Source: Mesorhizobium tamadayense (lineage in GTDB: Bacteria > Pseudomonadota > Alphaproteobacteria > Rhizobiales > Rhizobiaceae). From it: a DNA stretch of 35,381 bases. Where the stretch lies: positions 1 to 35,381 of the forward strand of contig NZ_RQXT01000064.1 in NCBI RefSeq assembly GCF_003863365.1. The letters are read 5' to 3'. The position numbers and the translations under genes were made by a program. Positions within the stretch are counted from its first letter, which is position 1, and every line of letters begins with the position of its first letter. Below, piece by piece: positions 16,640-25,042 of this stretch. The notes below the pieces were generated by a model. The model searched no databases. It saw only the letters and a list, made by a program, of their open reading frames with translations, and was not told where the DNA came from.

Positions 16640-16790
16640 ATATTTTTGACCCGCTTATGGAGTGTGCGACGGTCAGCGTTCGCCCGGGCGGAGCTGGTCA
16701 CGTTGCGCAGCCCGGGCGGGCGCGGATCGCGCTTGGCAGCTGAAGGGTGATCAGGCGCGGTTCTTGAAGCGCCGGGACTCGTGTGGACAG
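16640..16790 (-). repeat. Solo end of an IS21-family element (istB 3' end)
   Basis: This stretch matches 31545-31680, the right end of the IS21-family element near the window end, including cggtcagcgttcgcccgggc and gatcaggcgcggttcttgaa. On the minus strand it holds only the last codons of istB (FKNRA) and the terminal region. It is a leftover of an earlier insertion or recombination. Confidence 0.85.
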
Positions 16791-17563
16791 GTGACCAGTC
16801 ATTGATGCTGCCGACTTGAAAGTTTTTCTGTCGTGAAAGACAATTTTTTATGCAATCACAATCTTGATCATGTCCGCATAGTCTTTGTCTTTCTGCGCGA
16901 AGGATCGTCACCCATATGGGCTAAGACCCTGCTTCGCTGAAGGCCACGCAGGGACCTGGCCCACTCTACAACGACGCGATGGAAGCCTTCTTGATGGCGC
17001 AGGTCCGGGCCATTGTGCAGGATCCGGGCTCCCACCAAAAACAACTCACACTGGGTAGAATGACTCGGAAACGCCGCAAACCAAGCCTGCAAAATCTCAG
17101 AAAACAGCAGGAATGCTGGAGGTTCGGTGAAAAACGAACGCAAGCCTCTTCTCTGCAGTCAAACCGCGAAGCCGATGGCGCGTCTTTGCGCGCGGCCCTC
17201 GATTTGCGCGTGTCCGCGGGCACGCAAAGCTGACAAATTACCGGTCGATCCGGACCAGCCGCGGCAGGCGCTGGCATACTGCGCCAAGCGCAATTGGCAG
17301 CTACTGGTCGAATTTAATTTGTTGAACCGGGTGCGAGCGACACCGATGACCGCCCCCTTGTATTGCAGCATGTTCTCGACATGGCGACGGTCGTCGGTGC
17401 GCCGTTCGACGTTATTGTCGTGCATTCCTTTCCCGCTTCGCTCCCAATCACTTCGCGCTCGAATCCAGTGACGCGTATCGGCGAAACCGCCGACGCGAGC
17501 GCTGCCGGGAAGCTGCGCTTTCCACCATTGCTCGATCAGTCCCACGGAGATCGTTTCCAAGTT
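16791..17563. other. Region without a recognisable gene
   Basis: Several open frames occur on both strands, but none has a start with a ribosome binding site or a motif I know. The minus-strand text near 17000 (ELFLVGARILHNGPDLRHQE) may be transposase debris. The stretch separates the IS21 end from the aminotransferase pseudogene. Confidence 0.35.
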
Positions 17564-18904
17564 TCATGAACGGCATCCACCAGCGCTGCGGCTAGATCTT
17601 GGACATCGGTCTCGCTCATCGGAGTCGAGAGCGCGCCAGAGCAATTCATTAGAAATTGCAAGGTGCACCTTTGCGAGCGCCGCCTTCTGCAACGCGCTCG
17701 GGAACGAGGTCCGGTAGTTTCGGATCACTTCAGTTTTCAGGTGGAGCCGAAAGAGGGAGCTCGCGCCGGTAACCTGCGCGGGGAGTTCGCGCCTTCTGAG
17801 TTGCTCGATGATTTCACTGCGAAGCGTTTCGCCCATCTGGTTTAGACGGGCCACGGCATCCTTTGTGTATGATTGCAGTGCCGCCAGCCCAGCTGTCATG
17901 CTGAGCGGGTTTGCGCTGAACGTGCCGCCGTGGGACACGGCTGGCTTGCCCCTGGTGTGATCGAAGACCGCCATGTACGACGCAGGCCCCGCTACGGCTC
18001 CAACGGGCAAACCTCCGCCGATCATCTTGCCCAAAGCGACCAGATCCGGCTCAAAGCCGAAGATGTCATGGGCGCCACGGAAACCGACGCGGTAAGAAAC
18101 GACCTCGTCAACCACAAGCAGGATGCCGAAGCGGTTACAGCAATCCTGGATGACCTCCCGCAAATCCGCCTCTATCGGAACCATGCCCACGCGGTAAGCA
18201 ACTGGATCGAGAAGGATCGCGGCGAGGGCGCTCATGGTGTGCACGGATGAGCTCTCCGCACGACTTGGGCTCGTTGTAAGGGAGGACAAGGACGTCCGCG
18301 GCGGTGGAGGCGGGAGTTCCACTGGCATAGAGCACACTGTTAGGCGACGAATCGCCCCAGTTGTTTGGTGCAGAATCAAGGCTCCCTTCCACATAGTCAT
18401 AGGCGCCGTGATATGCGCTGCCCTCGAACTTGGCAATCATCGGGCGCCTGTAATAGCGCGAGCGGCCTTGATAGCGAACATAACAGCCTCGGTGCCGGAG
18501 CTCGTAAAGCGGACCTGCTCAAGCTTCGGCGAACGCGTCGTGATTGCTTCCGCAAGCTTGGTCTCGCTTGTGGTCGGAAGCCCGAATGCGGTGCCGTTGT
18601 CCAGGACGGTGCCGTTGTCCAGGACCTTGTGCAGCGCCTCGATCACCGGCGGAAAGGTATGGCCGTGAACGAGCGAGAAGGAGTTGTTTGCGCAGTCGAA
18701 GACTTTGCTGCCGTCCGCGTCAGTGATCCAACTGCCCGTTACTGCCACAGCATAGGGCAGGTGGGGAGCGAAGAACTGCGCAGCACGCATGCTGCCGCCG
18801 GGCGTGATCTTTAGCGCTCGTTGAAACTCCTCACAAGATTTTGGCCCAACGACCTCTCCCCGATTGTGGCCTAGTCCTGAAATGCGCTGCATGTCCGAAC
18901 TCAT
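17564..18904 (-). pseudogene. Class III aminotransferase (glutamate-1-semialdehyde aminomutase-like), frameshifted
   Basis: The protein family uses pyridoxal phosphate to move amino groups of omega-amino or semialdehyde substrates. Visible parts: N-terminus with TPGGSMRAAQFFAPHLPYAV, FTSSGTEAVMFAIKAAR, AYHGAYDYVEG, LLVVDEVVSYRVGF with the PLP-contacting Asp, and the PLP lysine in ALGKMIGGGLPVGA. The frame breaks near 18437 (one base missing after ITGAR) and again near 18225 (HHE to ALAAILLDP). An 18-bp tandem duplication at 18590-18625 repeats VLDNGT. The gene is divergent from a broken aldehyde dehydrogenase, a pairing seen in GABA-type metabolism. Confidence 0.85.
18590..18625 (-). repeat. 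18-bp tandem duplication inside the aminotransferase
   Basis: Two perfect copies of ggtgccgttgtccaggac lie back to back (18590-18607, 18608-18625). They add six residues (VLDNGT) without changing the frame. Confidence 0.95.
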
Positions 18905-19090
18905 TGACTACCTTTGTCGAGATGGCGAGGCTCTACGAAACTTTGATGCCATTTTTGGCGCTGGACAGCGAGTTCTGATGGAGCGCTTACACCATCAACA
19001 CGGATCGAGAATGCTGCCTACTTTCGTGGCGGAATCGCAGCTCGCCAGCACTCTCGGTGCCGCAACGATCACGCGAAACTTCGGCGTCGG

Positions 19091-19970
19091 GACGCCCTCG
19101 CGCATCAAGCCGGCTTTCCCGACGCCGTTGTCAGCTTGGTCTATGCGTCCGAAGATGCTGGCGTTGGACGCGAACTCTGCTCCAATCCCAAGGTCCGAAA
19201 GATCAGCTTTACAGGCTCGACCGAGGTTGGCCGACTGCTCATGCGCCAGTGCTCGGACCAGATCAAGAAGGTCAGCCTCGAGCTCGGCGGCAATGCGCCC
19301 TTCGTCGTCTTCGACGACGCCAATATCGACGCTGCGGTTGACGGTGCGATCCAGGCGAAGTTCCGCAACGCCGGCCAGACTTGCGTGTCAGCGAACCGCC
19401 TTTACGTCCAATCGAGCGTTCACGATGAGTTCGTCGAGAGATTCGCGGAGAAGGGTGCGGCACTTATCGGTTGGCGACGGCTTCGCTCCCGGAGTGGACA
19501 TCGGACCGCTCATCGACATCCATGCCCTACGCAAGATCGAGTCCCACATCGCAGATGCCGTTGCCAAAGGCGGCACAATTCGATGCGGGGCCGAACGTAT
19601 CGGCAAGGATGGCACCTTCTTCGAACCAACAGTCCTCACCGAAATTTCCAGCATCATGGCGGTTGCGCAAGAGGAGACTTTCGGGCCGCTGGCGCCGATC
19701 ATTCGCTTCGACGATGCGGATCAGGTTGTGCGTGAGGCCAACGACACGATCTACGGCCTCGCCGCCTATTTCTATGCCTCGAACCTGAAGCGTGTCTGGC
19801 GCGTGGCCGAAGCTTTGGAATATGGCATGGTCGGCATCAACACGGGACGCATGTCATCGGAAGCGGCGCCCTTCGGCGGGATAAAACAGTCCGGCATCGG
19901 GCGGGAGGGCTCCCGCCACGGGCTCGAGGACTACCTCGTACTAAAATACCTCTGCATGGGCGGCATCTGA
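19091..19970 (+). pseudogene. Succinate-semialdehyde-type dehydrogenase, truncated and frameshifted
   Basis: This is an NAD(P)-dependent aldehyde dehydrogenase lacking about the first 180 residues. Visible: AHQAGFPDAVVSLVY, KISFTGSTEVGRLL (nucleotide binding), VSLELGGNAPFVVFDDA with the general-base Glu, the catalytic Cys in AGQTCVSANR, and the C-terminal QEETFGPLAPI and GGIKQSGIGREG. The frame changes near 19460, between AEKGAAL and SVGDGFAPG. Sequence 18905-19090 shows no matching N-terminus. The family match to GabD-like enzymes is good; the gene is not functional. Confidence 0.85.
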
Positions 19971-20264
19971 AGCATCCGCTTGCACTCTCGCAAGATCCGG
20001 TAATTGAGCGGGCGTGCTGAGTACTAGGCTACGGGGGAGCTTGCGGGCGGTTCTGAAGCCCGAGCAGAAGGCAATTCTAAAGTACTAGGCTCTGCACTGT
20101 CGACGAAAAGGGCGCATACGGGGCGCAATACAAGCTTGCAAGCGATCCGGCGTTGCTCAGCGAGAAGGCCCGAGAGGCCCAAGCAGAGGGCAGCTGCGAT
20201 ATCGGGTCGCCAAGACAAAATGCGCCCCCCGCGACAGGCGGGCCCCGAGCAAAACGATGGGGTA
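19971..20264. other. Intergenic region with an 11-bp direct repeat
   Basis: AGTACTAGGCT occurs at 20020-20030 and 20081-20091. A GC-rich possible hairpin (CCCGC-CTGTC-GCGGG on the minus strand, near 20230-20245) lies just after the dCTP deaminase stop and could slow transcription. No gene is seen. Confidence 0.4.
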
Positions 20265-20831
20265 TTAGCCTTTCTTCGTCGTCGTTTGACCAGCAAAGCG
20301 GCCTTCATATCCGCGAACTGGAGTCCCAAGAGTTTGCTCAAAAATGAGCTGGCAGATTTTCATTCCGGCTCTGAGCTTAACCGGGACCTTATTGTGGTTG
20401 ACCATTTCAAGTCGGATATTACCAGCAAATCCCGCATGGATGGTTGGCGCTGTGAGATGAATGCCAATCCCCAGGCGGGCGAGGGAGCTTTTCCCTTCTA
20501 CCCTTGCCGCAATCCTTGACTGAAATTTCAGTTCCACATATTCGCGTGTCCAAGCTAAGATCATATGATGGGGCGGAAAATCGAACCCCTGCTCGCCATC
20601 GATATCCAGCGGCGTCGTGATTTCTGCCATTACCTCTTCGTGATTGTAACCCTTCTGCGAAGGGTCGATGCAGAGGCTGATGCCTGCCTTTTGGTCTTTG
20701 AATAGGGTCAGCCGCCGGTCAAGTGTTAGATCGAGACTGGTTGAGCTATAGAAGGAAATGTCGGGGGGCGGGTCGATAATGATCGCCTCATTTTGCAAGG
20801 CGATTTGAATTTCCCTATCCGTGAGTATCAT
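20265..20831 (-). CDS. dcd: dCTP deaminase
   Basis: The enzyme deaminates dCTP to dUTP (or to dUMP in bifunctional forms) and belongs to the trimeric dUTPase fold. The 188-residue length is normal. The signature VEGKSSLARLGIGIHLTAPT (111-130) supplies substrate-binding Ser and Arg119, and NIRLEM supplies the catalytic Glu142, equivalent to Glu138 of E. coli Dcd. Early residues ILTDREI and SSTSLDLTLD also fit. The ATG at 20831 follows a strong GGAGGGG site, 15 bp after the small upstream gene. Being in an accessory region with a small partner, it may serve phage defence by nucleotide depletion, but this is a guess. Confidence 0.93.
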   Translation of the reverse strand: MILTDREIQIALQNEAIIIDPPPDISFYSSTSLDLTLDRRLTLFKDQKAGISLCIDPSQKGYNHEEVMAEITTPLDIDGEQGFDFPPHHMILAWTREYVELKFQSRIAARVEGKSSLARLGIGIHLTAPTIHAGFAGNIRLEMVNHNKVPVKLRAGMKICQLIFEQTLGTPVRGYEGRFAGQTTTKKG

Positions 20832-20846
20832 CCCGCCCCTCCATGT

Positions 20847-21083
20847 CTATTCTACCAAAGCTTGCGGCACCCATACTCTCCATGAGCCGTTAATTGTCTC
20901 TCGTGGAAGCTCAACAAGCAGGTCCGAATCGCGGCTATTAATAGGATAGCCAATCTCTAATTTATCATCCGTAAGGGAACGCTGATTCACAACCAAATGT
21001 TCGGCGCCCGACGTTGTGTCCACAGAAACCACAACCTCGCTGGGGTGTGTCGCTGGCCCTATCTGCCTAACCCGAACTTTCAT
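20847..21083 (-). CDS. Small hypothetical protein upstream of dcd
   Basis: This 78-residue soluble, probably beta-rich protein (MKVRVRQIGPATHPSEVVVS at the start, SWRVWVPQALVE at the end) matches no family I know. It has a strong GAGGAGG ribosome binding site 6-7 nt before the ATG and is followed after 15 bp by dcd on the same strand, so the two form an operon. It is likely a real gene; a role with dCTP deaminase is only suggested by position. Confidence 0.72.
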   Translation of the reverse strand: MKVRVRQIGPATHPSEVVVSVDTTSGAEHLVVNQRSLTDDKLEIGYPINSRDSDLLVELPRETINGSWRVWVPQALVE

Positions 21084-21811
21084 AAATTGACCTCCTCATT
21101 AGGTTGCATTGAATTTTTGAACCCAAAGTGAGCTAGCGCGGCTGATTTGCCCATCCATCCCACCTGTTTTCAACACCTTTCCTTGCTCCAGGCTCGCGAC
21201 GGAACAAAGCGAGAACAAATTGCCAGGTGTTGACCGACTCGTCGAATCACGTTTTGCTCTAGTCTCAAGGAACGCTGGTTAACAGACCATTTCCACGCAG
21301 GGATGACATCAAGCTGGATCACCGATAGGCAGACTGATGGAGAGGCAGCTCCTGTGATCGCTCTCGCCCGGTGCCCTAAGTCTCTCGGGCATATCTTGAG
21401 CGGTCATCCGCCCAATCCTCTCAGACGGACATTGCTGTTTCATGTTCTTAAGGCCGTACACCGGATCGGCATGCCCGGCAGGAGACTGAGCTCGCTGCCG
21501 GGCCGGGTACGCCTTGGGAGGTGGCGTAAGTCTGCGACTTCGTGGAGGTGGGAACCACTCAGTCAGCACGTTGCTGAATAGCGTGCATTTACTGTGCCAA
21601 GGCAAAACGCATTTAAAACAACCCGATAGTCAGGTCATCAACGTTGCGTACCGACATGTCGGCTATCGGACAATACCGAACGTGCATCTCGGCATGACCC
21701 ATGCCTGAACCAGAGCGCACCCGCAAGGCCGCTCCCTGCCGTGTCGACCGGGCGAAGTGGTAGTGACCTTTTTTCGCTCCGCCGGCTGACGCACATGGCG
21801 GACTGTCACTT
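21084..21811. other. Region without a recognisable gene
   Basis: An open minus-strand frame at 21309-21605 starts with ATG but has no clear family. Its position after the DUF2285 gene made me look for an rdfS excisionase, which I could not see. The frame of the first half of the fseA-like gene also runs open to 21663, but as non-coding text. Confidence 0.3.
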
Positions 21812-22613
21812 TCAAGTGAGGAAATCTCTGTACCCTCCATTCATGAGCGCGCGGCCACGAGAGACGGCGCGGCGAATGCGGTCGCGCAGATGATCGCGAG
21901 GATCCCTCCAGTCGGCATGGGCGCGCCGTTGAGCAACCAGAGCTTCGGCGAGCTCGCGATGTGATGCCCCGGCAAGTGAGCCGTCGAGCGCACGAGGAAC
22001 GAAGGTCAAACGGGGACCGCGTCTTTCCGGCGGAAACAAGCGAGCAGGCAGTTGCTGACCCAGACTTAGAACATTGAGGCACTCGAGCGTCCTCAGGCGG
22101 TGCTTCGAAAGCATCGCGGGCCAGATCGCCTCGGTATGGAGGAAAACAGGGTGCAGGATATCCGCGCCAGAGACGGCGAGCTGGAGCGTATGCTCTGTAT
22201 CGCGAAGAAGAACATGCTGGCGCTTGTCGGGCGCCAGCAGGACCGTCGCACGACATGGCAATGCCGAGAACGGCGCTGCCGCCGACGAGGTTGACAGCTT
22301 TTCTGAAATGACTGGCAGCACATCGAAGCACCAGGGCGGAGACCAGAATACGAGCGAATTGCGCCCAATAAGACTCGGCGAAACAGGACACCCCAGCGCG
22401 AGGGTCGCCGGCCGACGCGACCACCTCCAGAAAGGGGCGGTAGGACAAAGCATTAGCCTGCTGGCTTGCAGCGGTCACTTCACGCCGGAATGCTGGATTG
22501 CGGCGCAAGAACTCCCAAGCCCACTCGCGCGGCGTCAGACCTGAGGTGTAATCGTATGATCTTTCATCGCGCCAATCAGCCTCATCCGCGCCAGTCACGA
22601 GAAGTGCAGGCAT
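21812..22613 (-). CDS. FseA-like activator (DUF6499 + DUF2285), needs +1 frameshift
   Basis: Two overlapping minus-strand frames encode one protein. Frame A (ATG 22613) gives DWRDERSYDYTSGLTPREWA and WEFLRRNPAFRREV, the DUF6499 N-terminus. Frame B, offset by +1 and open from 22453, gives LVFWSPPWCFDVLPVI, then the DUF2285 part with LPARLFPPERRGPRLTFVPR, DGSLAGASHRELAEAL and LRDRIRRAVSRG, ending GGYRDFLT. In Mesorhizobium ICEMlSymR7A the genes msi172 and msi171 are joined by programmed +1 frameshifting into FseA, activator of excision via rdfS. The same arrangement and direction are seen here; the switch probably falls near 22365-22380. It could also be simple gene decay. Confidence 0.68.
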
Positions 22614-22948
22614 GACGGCGCTCCCCTGCCCGCGCCCACGGAGGGCGAAATATCATGCCACATGGCAAGGCAACGGCGGCGAAGGCACCAGAGGTCGTTG
22701 GCGGCATTTCGTCGAAGCGTGTCCCATTGGCACTGTCGAGGGCATAAAGCGTCGCAAATAGCGACGAGGCCGTCGAACCCGCGCAGCGACAGCCAGCAAG
22801 GGCGGAGCACGCCAAGGGAATCGATTTGACAGCGGTGAGCGGCTCCTGCGCCGGTCAAGACGTGGCCTAAAGGCGCAGTAGCGCAGCGGTGGATTGCACG
22901 CTCCTTGTGGGAAAGTTGTCGTAGCGCCGGCGCTATAAGCTCAGTCAT
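22595..22948 (-). CDS. Hypothetical protein upstream of the fseA-like gene
   Basis: This 117-residue frame starts at ATG 22948 with GAGAAG upstream and overlaps the fseA-like start by 19 bp, so coupling is possible. It is rich in Arg, Cys, Leu and Ala (LSLRGFDGLVAICDALCP, DLWCLRRRCLAMWHDISP) and matches no family known to me. The biased composition could also mean that it is not coding. Confidence 0.35.
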   Translation of the reverse strand: MTELIAPALRQLSHKERAIHRCATAPLGHVLTGAGAAHRCQIDSLGVLRPCWLSLRGFDGLVAICDALCPRQCQWDTLRRNAANDLWCLRRRCLAMWHDISPSVGAGRGAPSCLHFS

Positions 22949-23221
22949 TGGCAGGTCTTCTCAGGGGAAATTTCCGCCATTGGAGGCCAAGTTTCACGCC
23001 ATGGCAGCCTGTATAGTTGTACAGGTTAAGCCGACTGTTCAGGCGAACGCAAAAACGAACCGGCGAGGCGCGCAATCGCTCCTTTGGGTGGTGCCCACGG
23101 CGGCTGTTTGCGAGCGGCATGGAGATGGAGCGCGGCCAGGCTCCGCCTGTCCCTGCGGCAGCCGATTGCCCCAGGCAGACTTGCCACCGCACTGTCCATT
23201 GTTTGCGGGCAGCCAATGCGC

Positions 23222-23565
23222 GGCGTCAGCAAAACATCGCCGACCATTGGCCGTCTCGCATAGATAGTACGCCGAGCCGGAGCTCCCCTGTCTCCTGACC
23301 CTATCGTACCTTGATATTGAACGGCGGGTCGCAAGCAGCTGAATGCCCTAGCGGCCACTGCCATGTGTTCGCCCGAATGCAGCTTGCTCGCGTGATCGAC
23401 AGACTTCAGGAATACGATCGAGGGGACGAGCAGCGAAGGTTGCTGGCAGGCCTTGATAACATCAGGCCCGCGAAGCAGTGCCCCATCCCTTCTCCTCGGA
23501 TCTCTGCTTCTTTCCAGCTGGCGGCTAAAACCACAGGCGCAGCCAGCTTGGTCGCTCACCGGGTC
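23222..23565 (+). repeat. Diverged long repeat, copy 2
   Basis: This copy resembles 5060-5400 upstream of nopT, same orientation, with shared words in the same order. No effector gene or tts box follows it. Sequence from 22949 to 23221 and from 23566 to 24137 shows no gene I can name. Confidence 0.7.
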
Positions 23566-24137
23566 AATCGCCTCATGGTGTCTGCCATTGAATCTGTGGC
23601 GTGAAGCATTCCCTCGCGAAGATGTTGGGGGCAACCTGCGGCCGAAGGACGCGGCGCCGCGTCGGCATTATTACCGACCAGCAGGCCCCCTGCTCACGCC
23701 AGTCGTATCGAGAATCGAAGGTAAGGTGTGGTACTTCGCTCATTGTAGGCACCCGAGGATATCTCTACAGGCCGTATGGGCGTTTGTCCCCGCCAGCTGA
23801 AAGTATGCGCGACGTGGTGTTCGGTTCGCCAATATAATATTCCAGACGATACCATCGCGTTTGCAGATGGCCGCGTCCCATAGACAACTGCCGCTGCTAC
23901 GCGGGCAAGCCGACCTGGGTTGTCCAGGGTTCCCAATCTGCGATACGTGCGGTGAAATCTCCGAGAGAGTTTTGAAACGTGCAGCCCGTTGCCGTCCCAG
24001 AACCGAGGCGACTGGGGACTGCATTCGGCTACCCGGCGGTTGATTACGGCTGCACTCATTGTCGGATCTTCGACGAAGTCGGACATGAGACACAGCGCTA
24101 TCAGAGTGGTCGCACTGTTTCGCAATGATTTTCTCAT

Positions 24138-24153
24138 TTGGCACGACACATGC
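24138..24153 (+). promoter_or_regulatory. Sigma-54-type -24/-12 promoter before ompW
   Basis: TTGGCACGACACATGC fits TTGGCACGN4TTGC except for one base in the -12 box, with GG and GC exactly 10 bp apart. It lies about 100 bp before the ompW ATG. I saw no TGT-N10-ACA NifA site in the preceding 150 bp. Confidence 0.5.
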
Positions 24154-24253
24154 GAGGGCTCTCCCGTATGAGCGCTCCGTCAATCTCGATTGATGCGAGC
24201 AGGATTCAATCAAGGCGAAGTGCGTCGTTTCTGAAGATCAAGGAGAGAAGAGC

Positions 24254-24946
24254 ATGGCGAGAGCGCGAATTGGGGTGGCGCGGGCAGTGACAGCGGCTGT
24301 CGTCCTCATCGTTGCGGGACAGGCCGGCGCGGCAGATGTTCATCAAGCCGCGAGCGTTCCGCAGGCAGGAGCCCCGGTCGCGGAAGCGCCAAGCCCCTGG
24401 CAGATCCGCCTGCGGGCGTTGGGGGTGATCACCGAGGATTCGGGCTACGTCAACGCGGTGCCCGGCTCCGGTCTTTCGTATTCGGACACAGTGACGCCGG
24501 AACTCGATATTTCGTATTTCTTCACGGACAACGTCGCCGCCGAACTCATACTCGGCACCACCTATGCCAACATCGATGGCCAAGGTACGATCGGCGGGCT
24601 GGGCAAGGTCGGCAAGGTTTGGCTGCTGCCGCCGACGCTCACATTGCAGTACCATTTTACCGAATTCGGCGCCTTCAAACCCTATCTCGGCGCCGGCGTG
24701 AACTATACGATCTTCTATCATCAGCAAGCCGGCAGCGCCGATGATCTCAAGGTCAAGAACACATTTGGCACCGCGCTGCAGGTCGGTTTCGACTACATGG
24801 TGAACCAGCACTGGGGCGTCAACTTCGACGTGAAGAAGCTTTTCCTCAAGCCCGACTTCGACGTCACTGTCGCCGGCGCCAAGCTCACAGGCAAGGCCAA
24901 GCTCGATCCCTGGTTGATAGGCGCAGGTCTCACCTACCGCTTCTGA
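24254..24946 (+). CDS. OmpW-family outer membrane protein
   Basis: OmpW proteins form small 8-stranded barrels that let hydrophobic molecules cross the outer membrane. The 230-residue protein has a signal peptide (about 1-26, cut after AGQAGA), then WQIRLRALGVI, YFFTDNVAAELILG, TLTLQYHF, FKPYLGAGVNYT, HWGVNFDVKKLFL and a C-terminal LTYRF ending in Phe, as outer membrane barrels need. The ATG follows AAGGAG at good spacing. A sigma-54-type promoter lies upstream. The P450 gene follows after 96 bp on the same strand; a link through transport of a hydrophobic compound is possible but unproven. Confidence 0.93.
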   Translation: MARARIGVARAVTAAVVLIVAGQAGAADVHQAASVPQAGAPVAEAPSPWQIRLRALGVITEDSGYVNAVPGSGLSYSDTVTPELDISYFFTDNVAAELILGTTYANIDGQGTIGGLGKVGKVWLLPPTLTLQYHFTEFGAFKPYLGAGVNYTIFYHQQAGSADDLKVKNTFGTALQVGFDYMVNQHWGVNFDVKKLFLKPDFDVTVAGAKLTGKAKLDPWLIGAGLTYRF

Positions 24947-24966
24947 GGACGAAGCACACTGAGGGG

Positions 24967-24982
24967 GCACTTTTCGAAGTGC
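24967..24982 (+). other. Small perfect hairpin after ompW
   Basis: GCACTT-TTCG-AAGTGC can form a UUCG-type loop hairpin, without a T tract. The sequence after it up to 25015 resembles short intergenic repeats common in rhizobia. It may attenuate ompW read-through into the P450 gene. Confidence 0.4.
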
Positions 24983-25042
24983 GCGCGCGGATCATCCGTG
25001 CGGAAAAGTGGACCCGCGAAGGTTCTTAAAGGAGTTGTCGGC

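Noticed and set aside
21309..21605. Possible rdfS excisionase after the fseA-like gene
   Set aside because: No helix-turn-helix text is visible; only the position suggested it.
21663..22360. Continuation of the first fseA-like frame as a 316-residue protein
   Set aside because: After about residue 85 the text loses similarity to the DUF6499/DUF2285 family while the +1 frame carries the conserved DUF2285 motifs.
23026..23634. 202-codon minus-strand frame across repeat copy 2
   Set aside because: The similarity to the region upstream of nopT is at DNA level and includes indels that change the frame, so it is unlikely to be coding.
22949..24137. Several open frames of 90-200 codons on both strands
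   Set aside because: No starts with ribosome binding sites, no motifs, and part is the long repeat; treated as non-coding.
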